This document shows positions 14,525-23,442 of a stretch of 34,875 nt of DNA, one piece after another (position 1 is the stretch's first letter; every line of letters begins with the position of its first letter). Source of the stretch: Clostridia bacterium (lineage in GTDB: Bacteria; Bacillota; Clostridia; Christensenellales; Borkfalkiaceae); contig JAGAIW010000189.1 in NCBI GenBank assembly GCA_017626305.1, forward strand, positions 1 through 34,875, written 5' to 3'. The translations under genes were made by a program, and so were the position numbers. The notes under the pieces were generated by a model. That model ran no database searches. It saw only the letters and a program-made list of their open reading frames with translations, and was not told the origin of the DNA.

Positions 14525-15352
14525 TTAATATTCGTCGGGCAATTCATCCAGTTCCGTCATGCGGAATACGGGGCCGTCTTTACAAACGAATTTATCCCCT
14601 ACGTTACATCTGTCGCATTTGCCGACGCCGCACTTCATACGAAGTTCTAACGTCGTATACACGCGCGATTTATCAAAGCCAAGCTCTAACAATCCCGCTA
14701 AGGTGAATTTAATCATGATAGGCGGACCGCAAAGTACTGCCGTCATGTTGGGGTCAAGACCTAATTCTTTTACGTATGCAGGTACGAAACCGACGTGTCC
14801 GTCCCAGCCGTCTTGCGGTCTATCAATCGTCAGATATACTTCCGTGTTGGGTTCGTTCATCCATTCCGTTTGAATTTCTTCGATATCCACAAGGTCGTCC
14901 TTACTTCTCGCGCCGTATACGATAACCACTTTGCCGTAGTTATTACGGTAATGGCGAACGTAGTTGATAACGCTACGCAAAGGCGCAAGACCGATACCGC
15001 CTGCGATAAAGAGCAGGTCTTTACCCTTGAAGTCTTCTTCTACGGGGAAGTTTTTGCCGTAAGGACCGCGAACGGTGATTTGTTGACCAACTTCCATGGC
15101 GTGGAGCACTTCGGTAACGCAACCGCATTTTTTAATGGAAAATTCCATATAGTCCATATTCGTAGGCGACGACGTGATAGAGAACATACATTCCCCTACG
15201 CCGGGAACGGAAACCATAGCGCATTGTCCAGGCATGTGTTGGAACAGCTTTTTGCCGTCCGTGCCTACAACGCGGAAGGTTTTTACGTCAGGCGTATCCT
15301 TACGGATATCGGTGATGACGCCAACTTTCGGAATGAGAGTTTCTTCAATCAT
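14525..15352 (-). CDS. flxA: FlxA-like FAD/NAD(P)H oxidoreductase subunit
   Basis: A 275-residue ferredoxin-NADP reductase-fold protein, related to sulfhydrogenase gamma, AsrB and FlxA. It would oxidise NAD(P)H and pass electrons to Fe-S partners. The FAD-binding region includes MFSITSSP (56-63). The NAD(P) domain includes LLFIAGGIGLAPLRSV (113-128) and VLCGPPIM. The C-terminal [2Fe-2S] site uses C241, C246, C249 and C257. I place the start at 15352, where ATG follows GGGAGGT at proper spacing. That gives an 8-base overlap with the upstream gene, whose last codons contain the ribosome site. An alternative start at 15388 has no such site. Confidence 0.9.
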   Translation of the reverse strand: MIEETLIPKVGVITDIRKDTPDVKTFRVVGTDGKKLFQHMPGQCAMVSVPGVGECMFSITSSPTNMDYMEFSIKKCGCVTEVLHAMEVGQQITVRGPYGKNFPVEEDFKGKDLLFIAGGIGLAPLRSVINYVRHYRNNYGKVVIVYGARSKDDLVDIEEIQTEWMNEPNTEVYLTIDRPQDGWDGHVGFVPAYVKELGLDPNMTAVLCGPPIMIKFTLAGLLELGFDKSRVYTTLELRMKCGVGKCDRCNVGDKFVCKDGPVFRMTELDELPDEY

Positions 15353-16382
15353 TATTCTTACCTCCCAAGGTTTTGATGACTTTGACAATATTCAAGCGTT
15401 GGGGACATTTATTGACGCAACGCCCACAGCCTACGCACGAATACATGCCGTCGTTTTGCGAAGGATAGTACACGAGCTTGTGCATAAAGCGTTGACGGAA
15501 ACGCTGCATTTGGCTATTACGGCTATTCCCGTGCGCCATGAGCGTGAAATCCGCGTACATACAGGAATCCCAACAACGGTAACGAATGACGCCGTCGCGC
15601 GTTTTGAAATCGCGAATGTCAAAGCATTGACAGGTGGGACATACGAACGTACAAGTCCCACAGCCCAAGCAAGCTTCGCTCATTTTTTCCCATTCGGGAG
15701 CGTCGAAGAGTTCGTTTAAGTTTTCGGGTTGGAAACGGGACAAATCCAAGTTAGCATACGGCAAGCTTTCCAAAACGACTTTGGTCGTTTCCTGTTGCGC
15801 CGCTACTTCTTCTTCACCACCCTTTTCAAACAGCTCTTCTACCTGCGCGGTAAGGCTTTCACCCTTCTCGGTATTCGCTTGCCAGTACAAGTAATTTTCG
15901 TCAAGCCACGTGGTTACGTCGCCTTGGGGGGCAGTTGCGTCTATGCCGAATACACCGCAAAAACAGCTTTCTTCGGGCTTAGAGCAAGCCAACGTAACAA
16001 TCGTGGTGTTTTCTCTTCTGTTTTGATAATACGTATCTACGGGGTCAGCAAGGAATACTTTATCCAGCACTTCAATCGCTTTATAATCGCAAGCCTTCAC
16101 GCCGAACAGTACAAACGGTTTTCTTTCGTCAAAGCTTTCACGAACGTCGATAACTTCGATATTTTTGCCTTCCGTTTTAAATTTCATCATGTTTTCCGTT
16201 TGCGGGAAAAACATATTTTTAGGGGATTTTACCGTTTTCAACGTTTCCAAAGAAACTTCTTTGCCTTCGCTCCATACGCAATAGTTGACTTCACCCGCCT
16301 TTTTTACGGGCAAGAACAAACCTTGCGTTTGCGCGATTTTTGCATACAAATCGTTTAATCTTTCTTTTGCAATCTTTAACAT
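15345..16382 (-). CDS. flxB: FlxB-like iron-sulfur protein (sulfhydrogenase beta/AsrA type)
   Basis: A 345-residue 4Fe-4S dicluster protein. The N-terminal half contains FGVKACDYKAIEVLDKVF and a Cys set around CSKPEESCFCG. The C-terminal ferredoxin domain carries CLGCGTCTFVCPTCQCFD, a RYRCWDSC element and CVGCGRCVNKCP. This matches the beta subunit of sulfhydrogenases, AsrA and FlxB of the Desulfovibrio FlxABCD-HdrABC complex. It relays electrons between the NAD(P)H-oxidising subunit and the rest. It overlaps its neighbours on both sides (1 base and 8 bases), so stoichiometric co-translation is expected. Confidence 0.87.
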   Translation of the reverse strand: MLKIAKERLNDLYAKIAQTQGLFLPVKKAGEVNYCVWSEGKEVSLETLKTVKSPKNMFFPQTENMMKFKTEGKNIEVIDVRESFDERKPFVLFGVKACDYKAIEVLDKVFLADPVDTYYQNRRENTTIVTLACSKPEESCFCGVFGIDATAPQGDVTTWLDENYLYWQANTEKGESLTAQVEELFEKGGEEEVAAQQETTKVVLESLPYANLDLSRFQPENLNELFDAPEWEKMSEACLGCGTCTFVCPTCQCFDIRDFKTRDGVIRYRCWDSCMYADFTLMAHGNSRNSQMQRFRQRFMHKLVYYPSQNDGMYSCVGCGRCVNKCPQRLNIVKVIKTLGGKNND

Positions 16383-17359
16383 TATTTTGCCTCCCCGTTT
16401 ACAGCGTCGTTGGGTTCGATATCGCTTTCCGTATAAGACGTAAGCGGCGTTTTGCCTTCCGAAGTTTCCCCTGCTTGATATTCGCCGTAGTTGGTGTCGA
16501 TATCTTTAATAAACTTTCTATTCAAAAGGTGCAAAGGAATGTTTTGGGGACACACGCGCGAACATTCGCCGCAGTCCGTACAACGTCCCGATACGTGGAA
16601 TGCACGAATAACGTGGAAAAGCTGTTCTTCAAATTTATCGTCGTTTGCTTTTGCCGCGATACCCGAATTCGGGTTATCAAATACGCATTTTACGCACGAG
16701 CATGCAGGGCATACGTTACGGCAAGCGTTACAACGGATACACTTGGAAAGCTGTTCTCTCCAAAAAGCAAAACGTTCGTCGGGCGTCATATTTTCCAGCT
16801 TAACGACTTCCGCAAAGCGGTCTACTTCACGCGCGGGACGCTGATGAAGAATAATTTCTTCGTCCTTGACTTGGTGCGTTTTATTGCAGGTCGCGCATTT
16901 GGTAAGTACGACGTCGGGCTTATACAACGTTACGTTGCCGTACGGCGAAGAAACGTTTACGTCCTTATCCACTACTTCTACGCCCGTCACTACGGATACG
17001 CCTGCCGCTTTTATTTTTTCAATATCCAGCTTAGCCAGACATTCCACCGCGATAACATAGATTTTTTCTCTATCGATACGGTGTTCTTTAACGAGCTGGT
17101 TAAAGCTGTACGTATCGCAAGGCTTTAAAAATACAGCCGTTTTGCCTTCTTTTTTAGCAATTTGGATAAGATACTTGGAAAGGTTTGCTCCGCAAAAATA
17201 ATCGTATACAAACTCGTTTAATTCGTCTACCGTTTCAAAGGTGGCAGGAGAAGGGTCAAAGCAAAAATCCCCTTTCTTCCAACCGACGACGCGGGCAACT
17301 TCACCGCTTTCCAGCAACGCTTTCGCGCGTTCTTTCATTTTCAATTCTACTTCTTTCAT
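16382..17359 (-). CDS. flxC: FlxC-like iron-sulfur protein
   Basis: A 325-residue Fe-S protein. The N-terminal ~180 residues resemble coenzyme F420 hydrogenase beta-type folds (VFLKPCDTYSFNQLV, IYVIAVECLA, then KCATCNKTHQV). The ferredoxin-like C-terminal part has CIRCNACRNVCPACSCVKC and CTDCGECSRVCPQNIP. It fits the FlxC position of FlxABCD-HdrABC clusters and is paralogous in outline to the next gene. It starts one base after flxD ends. The assignment to FlxC rests on motif layout plus gene order, so the exact family name is less certain than the Fe-S content. Confidence 0.8.
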   Translation of the reverse strand: MKEVELKMKERAKALLESGEVARVVGWKKGDFCFDPSPATFETVDELNEFVYDYFCGANLSKYLIQIAKKEGKTAVFLKPCDTYSFNQLVKEHRIDREKIYVIAVECLAKLDIEKIKAAGVSVVTGVEVVDKDVNVSSPYGNVTLYKPDVVLTKCATCNKTHQVKDEEIILHQRPAREVDRFAEVVKLENMTPDERFAFWREQLSKCIRCNACRNVCPACSCVKCVFDNPNSGIAAKANDDKFEEQLFHVIRAFHVSGRCTDCGECSRVCPQNIPLHLLNRKFIKDIDTNYGEYQAGETSEGKTPLTSYTESDIEPNDAVNGEAK

Positions 17360-17360
17360 A

Positions 17361-17816
17361 TTATTCGCCCTCCTTTACGCGAAGGTCGGTCAAGCGTTTG
17401 TTTTCGCCTAAATCGGTTACCGTCTTAACGAAATCGTTCATAACGGCGGAGAAACGTGCGCCTTCTGCGGCGGATACCCATTCCAAACGGGTACGCTCCT
17501 TTTCAATACCGAGATAATTCAAAAAACTGTACAAGAGCGCCATTCTTCTTCTCGTATAGTAGTTACCCGTTACGTAGTGACAATCCCCGGGATGGCAACC
17601 GCAAAGGATGACACCGTCCGCGCCTTGTTGAAAGGCTTTGAGTACGAACGAAGGATTGACGCGGCACGAACAGGGTACGCGAATGATTTTAACGTTTGCC
17701 GGATACGTAAGACGGCTAGAACCCGCAAGGTCCGCACCTGCATACGAACACCAGTTACAGCAAAACGCAACGATATTGGGAACAAATTCTTTCTTTTCCG
17801 TGGTTACTTCTTGCAT
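17361..17816 (-). CDS. flxD: MvhD/FlxD-type delta subunit linking Flx to HdrA
   Basis: A 151-residue member of the methyl-viologen-reducing hydrogenase delta subunit family. MvhD/FlxD proteins carry a [2Fe-2S] cluster and hand electrons to HdrA in hydrogenase-Hdr and Flx-Hdr complexes. Visible ligands are CCNWCSYAGAD (residues ~19-29), VPCSCRVNP and ILCGCHPGDCHY. The length matches stand-alone members. The first 13 bases overlap the end of hdrA, so it is translationally coupled to its docking partner. Confidence 0.93.
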   Translation of the reverse strand: MQEVTTEKKEFVPNIVAFCCNWCSYAGADLAGSSRLTYPANVKIIRVPCSCRVNPSFVLKAFQQGADGVILCGCHPGDCHYVTGNYYTRRRMALLYSFLNYLGIEKERTRLEWVSAAEGARFSAVMNDFVKTVTDLGENKRLTDLRVKEGE

Positions 17817-19795
17817 ATTGCTTCTACCTCCGACATGATTTGTTTGGAGCTAAATCCCTTCAAGTCCATTGCGCCCGAAGGACAGGTTACCGTACAAGCA
17901 CCGCAGCCTTGACATACCGCAGGGTTGACGGACGCTACGCGACGAACTTCCGTTTTGCCGCCGCCGATACGGAATTCCTTATCCACGTACGTGATTGCGC
18001 CGTATGCGCAAACGTTGGCGCATTGACTGCAACCGTTACACATACTTTCGTCGGGAGTTGCTACGCAAGGGTTGGTCTTTAACTTATCCTTTACAAGCAA
18101 GCCGATAACCTTTGCCGCGCAAGCAGACGCCTGCGAAACCGTTTCGGGAATATCCTTAGGACCTTGACATACGCCTGCTAAATATACGCCTGCCGTGGGG
18201 CTTTCCACGGGACGAAGCTTGGCGTGCGATTCGGTAAGGAAGTTGTTCGTATCGATACTTGCGGTGAGCAAGGTAGCCACCTTTCTAACCGAAGGTTCGG
18301 GTTCGATTGCCGCCGCTAAAACGACAAGGTCGGATTCAATCGTTACCTGTTCGTTATCGATAAGGTTAGAACCTTGAACCATGAGTTTACCGTTTTCGTT
18401 GTATACCTTTCCGACCATACCTTTGATATAGTCTACGCCGTACTGTTCTACTGCGCGGCGGAAGAATTCGTCGTAGTTTTTCCCAGGGGTACGCACGTCG
18501 ATATAGAATACGTGTACTTCGGTGTCGGGATACTTTTCACGAATGAGCATGGCGTGTTTTGCCGTATACATACAGCAAATCTTAGAGCAGTACGGTTTTC
18601 CGCAACCGCTGGAATCACGCGAGCCGACGCATTGAATAAAGGTGATTACCTTCGGGTGCTTACCGTCGGAAGGACGGAGCAATACGCCGTTGGTAGGTCC
18701 TGCTGCGTTCATTAAACGTTCTAATTCCAAGGACGTAACGACGTCTTTATTATCGTTATAGCCGTATTCGTTAAAAGCATCTAAATCGATAGGTTTATAT
18801 CCCGTTGCAACGACGATTGCGCCGTATTGACGTTCGACGAACGTATCCTTTTGTTCGTAATCAATAGCGCCTACGCCGCAGAATTTTTGGCAGATACCGC
18901 ATTTGCCCGTTTTGAGCTTGATGCATTGTTCGGGGTCGATTACCGCTACGTTGGGGATTGCCTGCGCAAACGGAATGTAAATAGCAGGACGGGTATTCAA
19001 ATTCATATTGAAAGCGTTAAGACCTTTCTTGGAAGGACATTTTTCCATACAAACCTTACAGCCCGTACACTTGCTTTCGTCTACGTATCTTGCCTTACGG
19101 CGAATTTTTACGCTGAAATTACCAACGAAACCTTTCACGTCTTCGACTTCGGAATACGTGAGAATGTCGATTTTTTCGTGCTGCGCGCAGTCTACCATTT
19201 TGGGCGTGAGAATACAAGCGGAGCAATCGAGCGTGGGGAACGTTTTATCCAGCTGTGCCATTCTGCCGCCGATGGTTGCGTTCTTTTCCACAATGTCCAC
19301 TTCAAAGCCTGCGTCTGCGATATCCAAAGCCGCTTGGATACCCGCTATACCGCCGCCGATTACGAGCGCACGCTTGATAACGGGGCTTTCCCCTGCCATC
19401 AAAGGTGCGTTGAGTTTTACCTTTGCAATTGCCGTACGGACAAGAATGATTGCCTTTTCGGTGGCTTCGTCCATGTCCTTATGTATCCACGAACAATGTT
19501 CACGGATATTTGCAATTTCCACCATGTAGGGGTTCAAGCCTGCCGCTTCTGCCGTTTTACGGAAGGTGGCTTCGTGCATTCTCGGCGAACAAGCACCAAC
19601 GACGATACCCGTCAAGTTGTGTTCCTTGATCGCTTGCTTAATCAGCTGTTGTCCGTTTTCCGAACACATATACTGATAGTTAGCGGAGTAGACAACGCCC
19701 GGTTCGTTTTTCATTGCTTCCGCAACTTTTACAACGTCTACCGTCGCTGAAATATTACTGCCGCACCAACAGATAAAAACACCTATTCTTTGCAT
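17804..19795 (-). CDS. hdrA: Heterodisulfide reductase subunit A, flavin bifurcation centre
   Basis: A 663-residue flavoprotein. By family the single FAD of HdrA splits electron pairs between a high-potential and a low-potential branch. The order of parts is typical. An N-terminal domain has FICWCG and CSEN. The FAD motif ALVIGGGIAGIQAAL runs from about 143, with CSACILTPKM (191-200). An inserted ferredoxin has CTGCKVCMEKC (243-253) and CIKLKTGKCGICQKFC (291-306). A thioredoxin-reductase-like remainder follows. The C-terminal ferredoxin has CNGCSQCANVC and CQGCGACTVTC near 586 and 628, the usual ferredoxin-reducing end. It overlaps flxD by 13 bases. No hydrogenase or F420 subunit accompanies it, so NAD(P)H via FlxA is the likely donor. 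Confidence 0.95.
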   Translation of the reverse strand: MQRIGVFICWCGSNISATVDVVKVAEAMKNEPGVVYSANYQYMCSENGQQLIKQAIKEHNLTGIVVGACSPRMHEATFRKTAEAAGLNPYMVEIANIREHCSWIHKDMDEATEKAIILVRTAIAKVKLNAPLMAGESPVIKRALVIGGGIAGIQAALDIADAGFEVDIVEKNATIGGRMAQLDKTFPTLDCSACILTPKMVDCAQHEKIDILTYSEVEDVKGFVGNFSVKIRRKARYVDESKCTGCKVCMEKCPSKKGLNAFNMNLNTRPAIYIPFAQAIPNVAVIDPEQCIKLKTGKCGICQKFCGVGAIDYEQKDTFVERQYGAIVVATGYKPIDLDAFNEYGYNDNKDVVTSLELERLMNAAGPTNGVLLRPSDGKHPKVITFIQCVGSRDSSGCGKPYCSKICCMYTAKHAMLIREKYPDTEVHVFYIDVRTPGKNYDEFFRRAVEQYGVDYIKGMVGKVYNENGKLMVQGSNLIDNEQVTIESDLVVLAAAIEPEPSVRKVATLLTASIDTNNFLTESHAKLRPVESPTAGVYLAGVCQGPKDIPETVSQASACAAKVIGLLVKDKLKTNPCVATPDESMCNGCSQCANVCAYGAITYVDKEFRIGGGKTEVRRVASVNPAVCQGCGACTVTCPSGAMDLKGFSSKQIMSEVEAICKK

Positions 19796-19828
19796 TTTAT
19801 TTACTCTCTTTTTTTAGATTTTTCCTAA

Positions 19829-20215
19829 TTATTTGTTGTACTTTCTGTACGCGCTTACCAAAAGTTGCTGGGGAATGTATTCGTCCACGATAGGCGGAAT
19901 ATCTTCCGCTTTGATGCCGTTTGCGCCCTGTGCGCGCACTACCGTATCACGAACGGCTTCCACTACCGCCGCAGGCGCTACGCCGCGCGGACAGCGTTCT
20001 ACGCAAGCCATGCACGAAAGACAGTTCCAAATGGCGTTGCAAGCAAGCAGCTCGTCAATTTTACCTTGTCCAAGCATGGATACGAACTGATGGGGTTTGA
20101 TATCCATTTCCTTAAAAGCAGGACATCTACCCGAGCATTTGCCGCATTTCATGCACTTTCTTACGTCCGTGCCTGAAAGTCTGTTGAGATTTTCAATACG
20201 TTCGGTTTTCGTCAT
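19829..20215 (-). CDS. hdrC: Heterodisulfide reductase subunit C
   Basis: A 128-residue ferredoxin-like protein with two complete [4Fe-4S] motifs, CMKCGKCSGRCPAF (residues ~21-34) and CLSCMACVERCPRG (~66-79). Short stand-alone HdrC has this form. It carries electrons from HdrA to HdrB. Its start overlaps the hdrB stop (4 bases), the usual hdrBC coupling. There are no transmembrane segments, so this is the soluble HdrABC type rather than HdrDE. Confidence 0.93.
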   Translation of the reverse strand: MTKTERIENLNRLSGTDVRKCMKCGKCSGRCPAFKEMDIKPHQFVSMLGQGKIDELLACNAIWNCLSCMACVERCPRGVAPAAVVEAVRDTVVRAQGANGIKAEDIPPIVDEYIPQQLLVSAYRKYNK

Positions 20216-20991
20216 GCTTTCACCCCCAAAGCTTCCGCCAAAAGTTCGGTGAAGTATTTTACGGGAAGGATATTATCGCCGTTGACCTGCAAGTTATACA
20301 AACACAACGGGCAAGCGGTAATAACTTCTTCCGCACCTTTTTCTTTTGCGCTGGTAAGTACTTTACGGCTCTTCTGTTTAGGAAGTTCCGCATTTTTCAA
20401 GGATACGTACGCGCCGCAACATTCATTGCGGAAAGGATACGTTACGGGCGTGCCGCCGATTGCCTTGATAAAGTCTTCAATAATCGTGGGATTTTCGGGA
20501 TTATCAAACGCCATAACGCCGCTGGGACGGAGCAACAAACAACCGTAATACGCGCCAACCTTGCGGTTGATGGGATTGACGACTGCTTTTTTGATATTGT
20601 CAAAACCCACTACGTTTTTCAGCATTTCGAGATAGTGCAAAACTTCCGTTTCCCCTTTATAGGGGGCATCTAACTTCAAGTAGTTATTTGCTCGGAAACA
20701 AATATCCCCGTCCGCTTTCATATCTTCGTTAGTACGCTTAATCACGTTATGACACGCGGAGCACAGCGTCAACAATTTACCGCCGTGATGCTTGGCATAA
20801 TCAAGTGCGCGAACCGCCGAGAGCTTGGTTGCGATTTCATCCGTACCCGTAGGATACACCGCACCGCAACATTGCCAGTTTTCAATTTCTTCCATTTCTA
20901 CGCCCAAAGCCGTAGCGCAAAGACGTGCCGTTACGTCTAATTCTTTCGCTTTCGTTTTGAGCGTACAGCCGGGATAATAACTGATTTTCAT
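20212..20991 (-). CDS. hdrB: Heterodisulfide reductase subunit B with two intact CCG domains
   Basis: A 259-residue CCG-domain protein. Each repeat should hold a non-cubane [4Fe-4S] cluster that reduces a disulfide in methanogen HdrB. Both ligand sets are complete: C9, C41, C42, C77, C80, and C151, C191, C192, C227, C230. The same domain occurs in the C-terminus of methanogen TfrB and in SdhE of type-E succinate:quinone reductases, where it works beside FrdAB-like subunits. With frdAB in the same operon, its electron acceptor may be FrdB rather than a free disulfide. That acceptor is an inference. ATG 20991 follows AAAGGTAG. Confidence 0.94.
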   Translation of the reverse strand: MKISYYPGCTLKTKAKELDVTARLCATALGVEMEEIENWQCCGAVYPTGTDEIATKLSAVRALDYAKHHGGKLLTLCSACHNVIKRTNEDMKADGDICFRANNYLKLDAPYKGETEVLHYLEMLKNVVGFDNIKKAVVNPINRKVGAYYGCLLLRPSGVMAFDNPENPTIIEDFIKAIGGTPVTYPFRNECCGAYVSLKNAELPKQKSRKVLTSAKEKGAEEVITACPLCLYNLQVNGDNILPVKYFTELLAEALGVKA

Positions 20992-21013
20992 TTCTATACG
21001 CTACCTTTTATGA

Positions 21014-22390
21014 TTATTTTTGGGGATATGCCATTTCTTCGGGACGGAAGACTTCGTCAAATTTTTCCGCCGTCAAGAATCCCAAAGCTACGCATGCTTC
21101 TTTCAAGGAAATGTTTTCCTTATACGCTTTCTTTGCCGTCTTCGCCGCGTTTTCATAACCGATATACGGATTGAGCGCGGTAACAAGCATCAACGAATTA
21201 TACAGATTATGTTTCATTTTTTCCTTGTTCGCCTTGATACCCGTTACGCAGTTGCTTTCAAACGACGTAATGCCGTCGGCGAGCAATCTTGCCGATTGCA
21301 GGAAGTTATAAATAATGACGGGCATGAATACGTTGAGTTCAAAATTCCCCTGCGACGCGCCCATACCGACCGCAACGTCGTTTGCCATAACCTGTACGGC
21401 AACCATGGTGAGCGATTCGCATTGCGTGGGGTTGACTTTCCCCGGCATGATAGACGAACCGGGTTCGTTTTCGGGAATAAAGATTTCCCCAAGACCGTCG
21501 CGCGGACCGCTTGCCAGCCAACGTACGTCGTTGGCAATCTTCATTAAGTTACAAGCAAGCGCTTTTAACGCGCCGTGGGCAAACACGAGCTCGTCCTTGG
21601 ACGTAAGCGCGTGATATTTGTTTTCCGCCGTAACGAATTTCTTACCCGTCAAAGCGGATACCTGCGCCGCTACTTCTTCGGCAAAGCCTTTGGGGGCGTT
21701 CAAGCCCGTACCGACCGCCGTGCCGCCAAGCGCGAGTTCTTTCAATCCGTCCAAAGCAAGCGTAAGCTGCGCTTTGGTTTTTTCCACCATGTTTCTCCAA
21801 CCGCTAATCTCTTGCGAAAAAGCGATAGGAACGGCGTCTTGCAAGTGCGTTCTACCGCTCTTTACAATGCCTTCGTTTTCCTTTTCCAAACGAACGAGCG
21901 TTGCGATAAGCTTATCAATAGCAGGGAACAGCTTATCTTCGATAGCAATCACCGCCGCAATATGCATTGCCGTGGGGAAGGTATCGTTGGAGCTTTGACT
22001 CTTATTGATATCGTCGTTGGGGTGGAGAAGTTTTTTACCTGCGATTTCGTTACCGCGGTTGGCGATAACTTCGTTGGCGTTCATGTTCGATTGCGTGCCG
22101 CTGCCCGTTTGCCATACGACGAGCGGGAAGTGGGCGTTCAGCGAACCCGAAATAACTTCGTCGCAAGCCGCGCAAATGGCGTCTTTCTTTTCTTCGGGCA
22201 ATTTACCGAGTTTGCAGTTGGCAAGCGCCGCCGCTTTTTTCAAAATGCCAAATGCGTGCGTGATTTCACGGGGCATAACTTCGTCGCCGATACGGAAATT
22301 TTGGTAACTTCTTTGCGTTTGCGCCGCCCAGTATCTGTCGGCGGGGACTTGCATTTCCCCCATCGTGTCTTTTTCAATACGGTATTCCAT
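21014..22390 (-). CDS. fumC: Class II fumarate hydratase
   Basis: A 458-residue cytoplasmic, Fe-S-free fumarase converting malate to fumarate. The signature [15 protein letters not shown] (311-325) has the fumarase-type T-Q-C-E. Also present are [13 protein letters not shown] (96-108), [11 protein letters not shown] (131-141) and [10 protein letters not shown] (179-188). It has full length for the class. It sits 15 bases after the malate dehydrogenase-like gene and 22 bases before hdrB, so it provides the middle step of oxaloacetate to succinate. It is distinct from AspA at 6771 despite the shared fold. Confidence 0.96.
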   Translation of the reverse strand: MEYRIEKDTMGEMQVPADRYWAAQTQRSYQNFRIGDEVMPREITHAFGILKKAAALANCKLGKLPEEKKDAICAACDEVISGSLNAHFPLVVWQTGSGTQSNMNANEVIANRGNEIAGKKLLHPNDDINKSQSSNDTFPTAMHIAAVIAIEDKLFPAIDKLIATLVRLEKENEGIVKSGRTHLQDAVPIAFSQEISGWRNMVEKTKAQLTLALDGLKELALGGTAVGTGLNAPKGFAEEVAAQVSALTGKKFVTAENKYHALTSKDELVFAHGALKALACNLMKIANDVRWLASGPRDGLGEIFIPENEPGSSIMPGKVNPTQCESLTMVAVQVMANDVAVGMGASQGNFELNVFMPVIIYNFLQSARLLADGITSFESNCVTGIKANKEKMKHNLYNSLMLVTALNPYIGYENAAKTAKKAYKENISLKEACVALGFLTAEKFDEVFRPEEMAYPQK

Positions 22391-22405
22391 GTTTCTTTTC
22401 TCCCG

Positions 22406-23356
22406 TTAAATTTCAATTTGGGCGATAACGCCTTTCAATACTTCCGCGCTATGACGCATTTTTTCCATTTCTTCGTCCGAAAGTCTAGGCGTAAGCGTGG
22501 TTACGATACCATCCTTACCGATAGCGCAAAGCGTGGAAAGAGCAACGTCGGAAATGCCGTATTCCCCTTCGAGTACCGTCGATACGGGCAAAATGGTATA
22601 CGCGCTGGAATAAATGCTGTTGACGATTTGCGTTACGCAAGCAGCAATACCGTAGAAGGTTGCGCCCTTACCTGCGATAATTTGACCGCCCGATTTTTTC
22701 ACGTATTCTTCTACTTCTTCGTGCGTGTACGGGGTAACCGTCAATTTTTCTCTATCCGTAAGCGTTTCTTCGTATTCTCCCAAAGGAATACCCGAAATGT
22801 CCGCCGTCGACCATGCAACGAACGAGCTGTCGCCGTGTTCCCCAAGCACGTACGCGTGTACCTGCTTTTGGTTGACCGAATACAGCTCGGAAAGACGGGT
22901 GCGCAAACGAATACTATCCAAGGTAGTACCCGTACCGATAACGCGGTTTCTGGGCACGCCCGTGATTTTACAGAAGACGTAGGTTAAAACGTCTACGGGA
23001 TTTGCAACGAATAAATACAATGCGTCAGGCGCATATTGAACGATTTGCGGAGCAATACTCTTCAAAATATTGACGTTGGTTTGCGTCAAATCAATACGGG
23101 ACTGACCAGGCTTTCTACCTACGCCCGAAGTGATGATGACGATATCCGAATCGGTTGCGTCTTCATACGTTCCGCAGTAAATTTTTACAGGGGAAAGATA
23201 AGGCGTCGATTGACGAATATCCAAAGCTTCGCCCTTCGCCTTTTCTACGTTGACGTCGATAAGAACGATCTCTGCAACCGAACCCGTAGCCACCAACGTA
23301 TACGCAACGGTTGCGCCTACTGAACCTGCGCCGATAATTGTAACTTTGTTTTTCAT
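22406..23356 (-). CDS. mdh: LDH-fold malate dehydrogenase (Arg at the specificity position)
   Basis: A 316-residue NAD-dependent 2-hydroxyacid dehydrogenase. Overall it looks like L-lactate dehydrogenase: IIGAGSVGATVAYTL (7-21), D34 for NAD, GTTLDSIRLR (143-152) and LGEHGDSSFVAWS (171-183, catalytic H174). The substrate loop reads GVGRKPGQSR (78-87). Arg81 therefore occupies the position of Gln102 in LDH numbering. Arg there is the hallmark of malate dehydrogenases, and the classic Q102R change turns Bacillus LDH into an MDH. As the first gene before fumC and frdAB, it most likely reduces oxaloacetate to malate. An automated annotation would probably call it ldh. ATG follows GGAG. Confidence 0.88.
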   Translation of the reverse strand: MKNKVTIIGAGSVGATVAYTLVATGSVAEIVLIDVNVEKAKGEALDIRQSTPYLSPVKIYCGTYEDATDSDIVIITSGVGRKPGQSRIDLTQTNVNILKSIAPQIVQYAPDALYLFVANPVDVLTYVFCKITGVPRNRVIGTGTTLDSIRLRTRLSELYSVNQKQVHAYVLGEHGDSSFVAWSTADISGIPLGEYEETLTDREKLTVTPYTHEEVEEYVKKSGGQIIAGKGATFYGIAACVTQIVNSIYSSAYTILPVSTVLEGEYGISDVALSTLCAIGKDGIVTTLTPRLSDEEMEKMRHSAEVLKGVIAQIEI

Positions 23357-23374
23357 AAATGTGTTCTCCGTTTT

Positions 23375-23390
23375 TTATAATCGTTTACAA
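23375..23390. promoter_or_regulatory. Possible Rex-like site in the mdh operon leader
   Basis: TTATAA-TCGT-TTACAA is an imperfect inverted repeat (one mismatch) between the promoter and the mdh start. It loosely resembles the TTGTTAA-N4-TTAACAA box of the NADH-sensing repressor Rex, which controls fermentation genes in many Clostridia. The match is weak. Confidence 0.25.
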
Positions 23391-23442
23391 ATTATTTTTT
23401 ACTTTGCATAAAAAGGACAAAATGCCCCACTCATACATAATC

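Noticed and set aside
18827-19750. Rightward open frame of 307 codons opposite hdrA
   Set aside because: It mirrors conserved HdrA codons and has no independent coding signal. The same reasoning applies to the frames opposite frdA, flxB and flxC.
17804-20991. Methanogenic (archaeal) heterodisulfide reductase locus
   Set aside because: Promoters, ribosome sites, tRNA and neighbouring bacterial genes (whiA, murB, dnaE) show a bacterial chromosome. Hdr homologues are widespread in anaerobic bacteria.
21575-22987. Rightward open frame of 470 codons opposite fumC and mdh
   Set aside because: It runs across two well-conserved genes and the gap between them, and its product is Arg/Phe-rich without recognisable motifs. 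It is a codon-bias shadow.
22406-23356. L-lactate dehydrogenase assignment
   Set aside because: Overall similarity is LDH-like, but Arg at the specificity position and the fumC/frd neighbours favour malate dehydrogenase.
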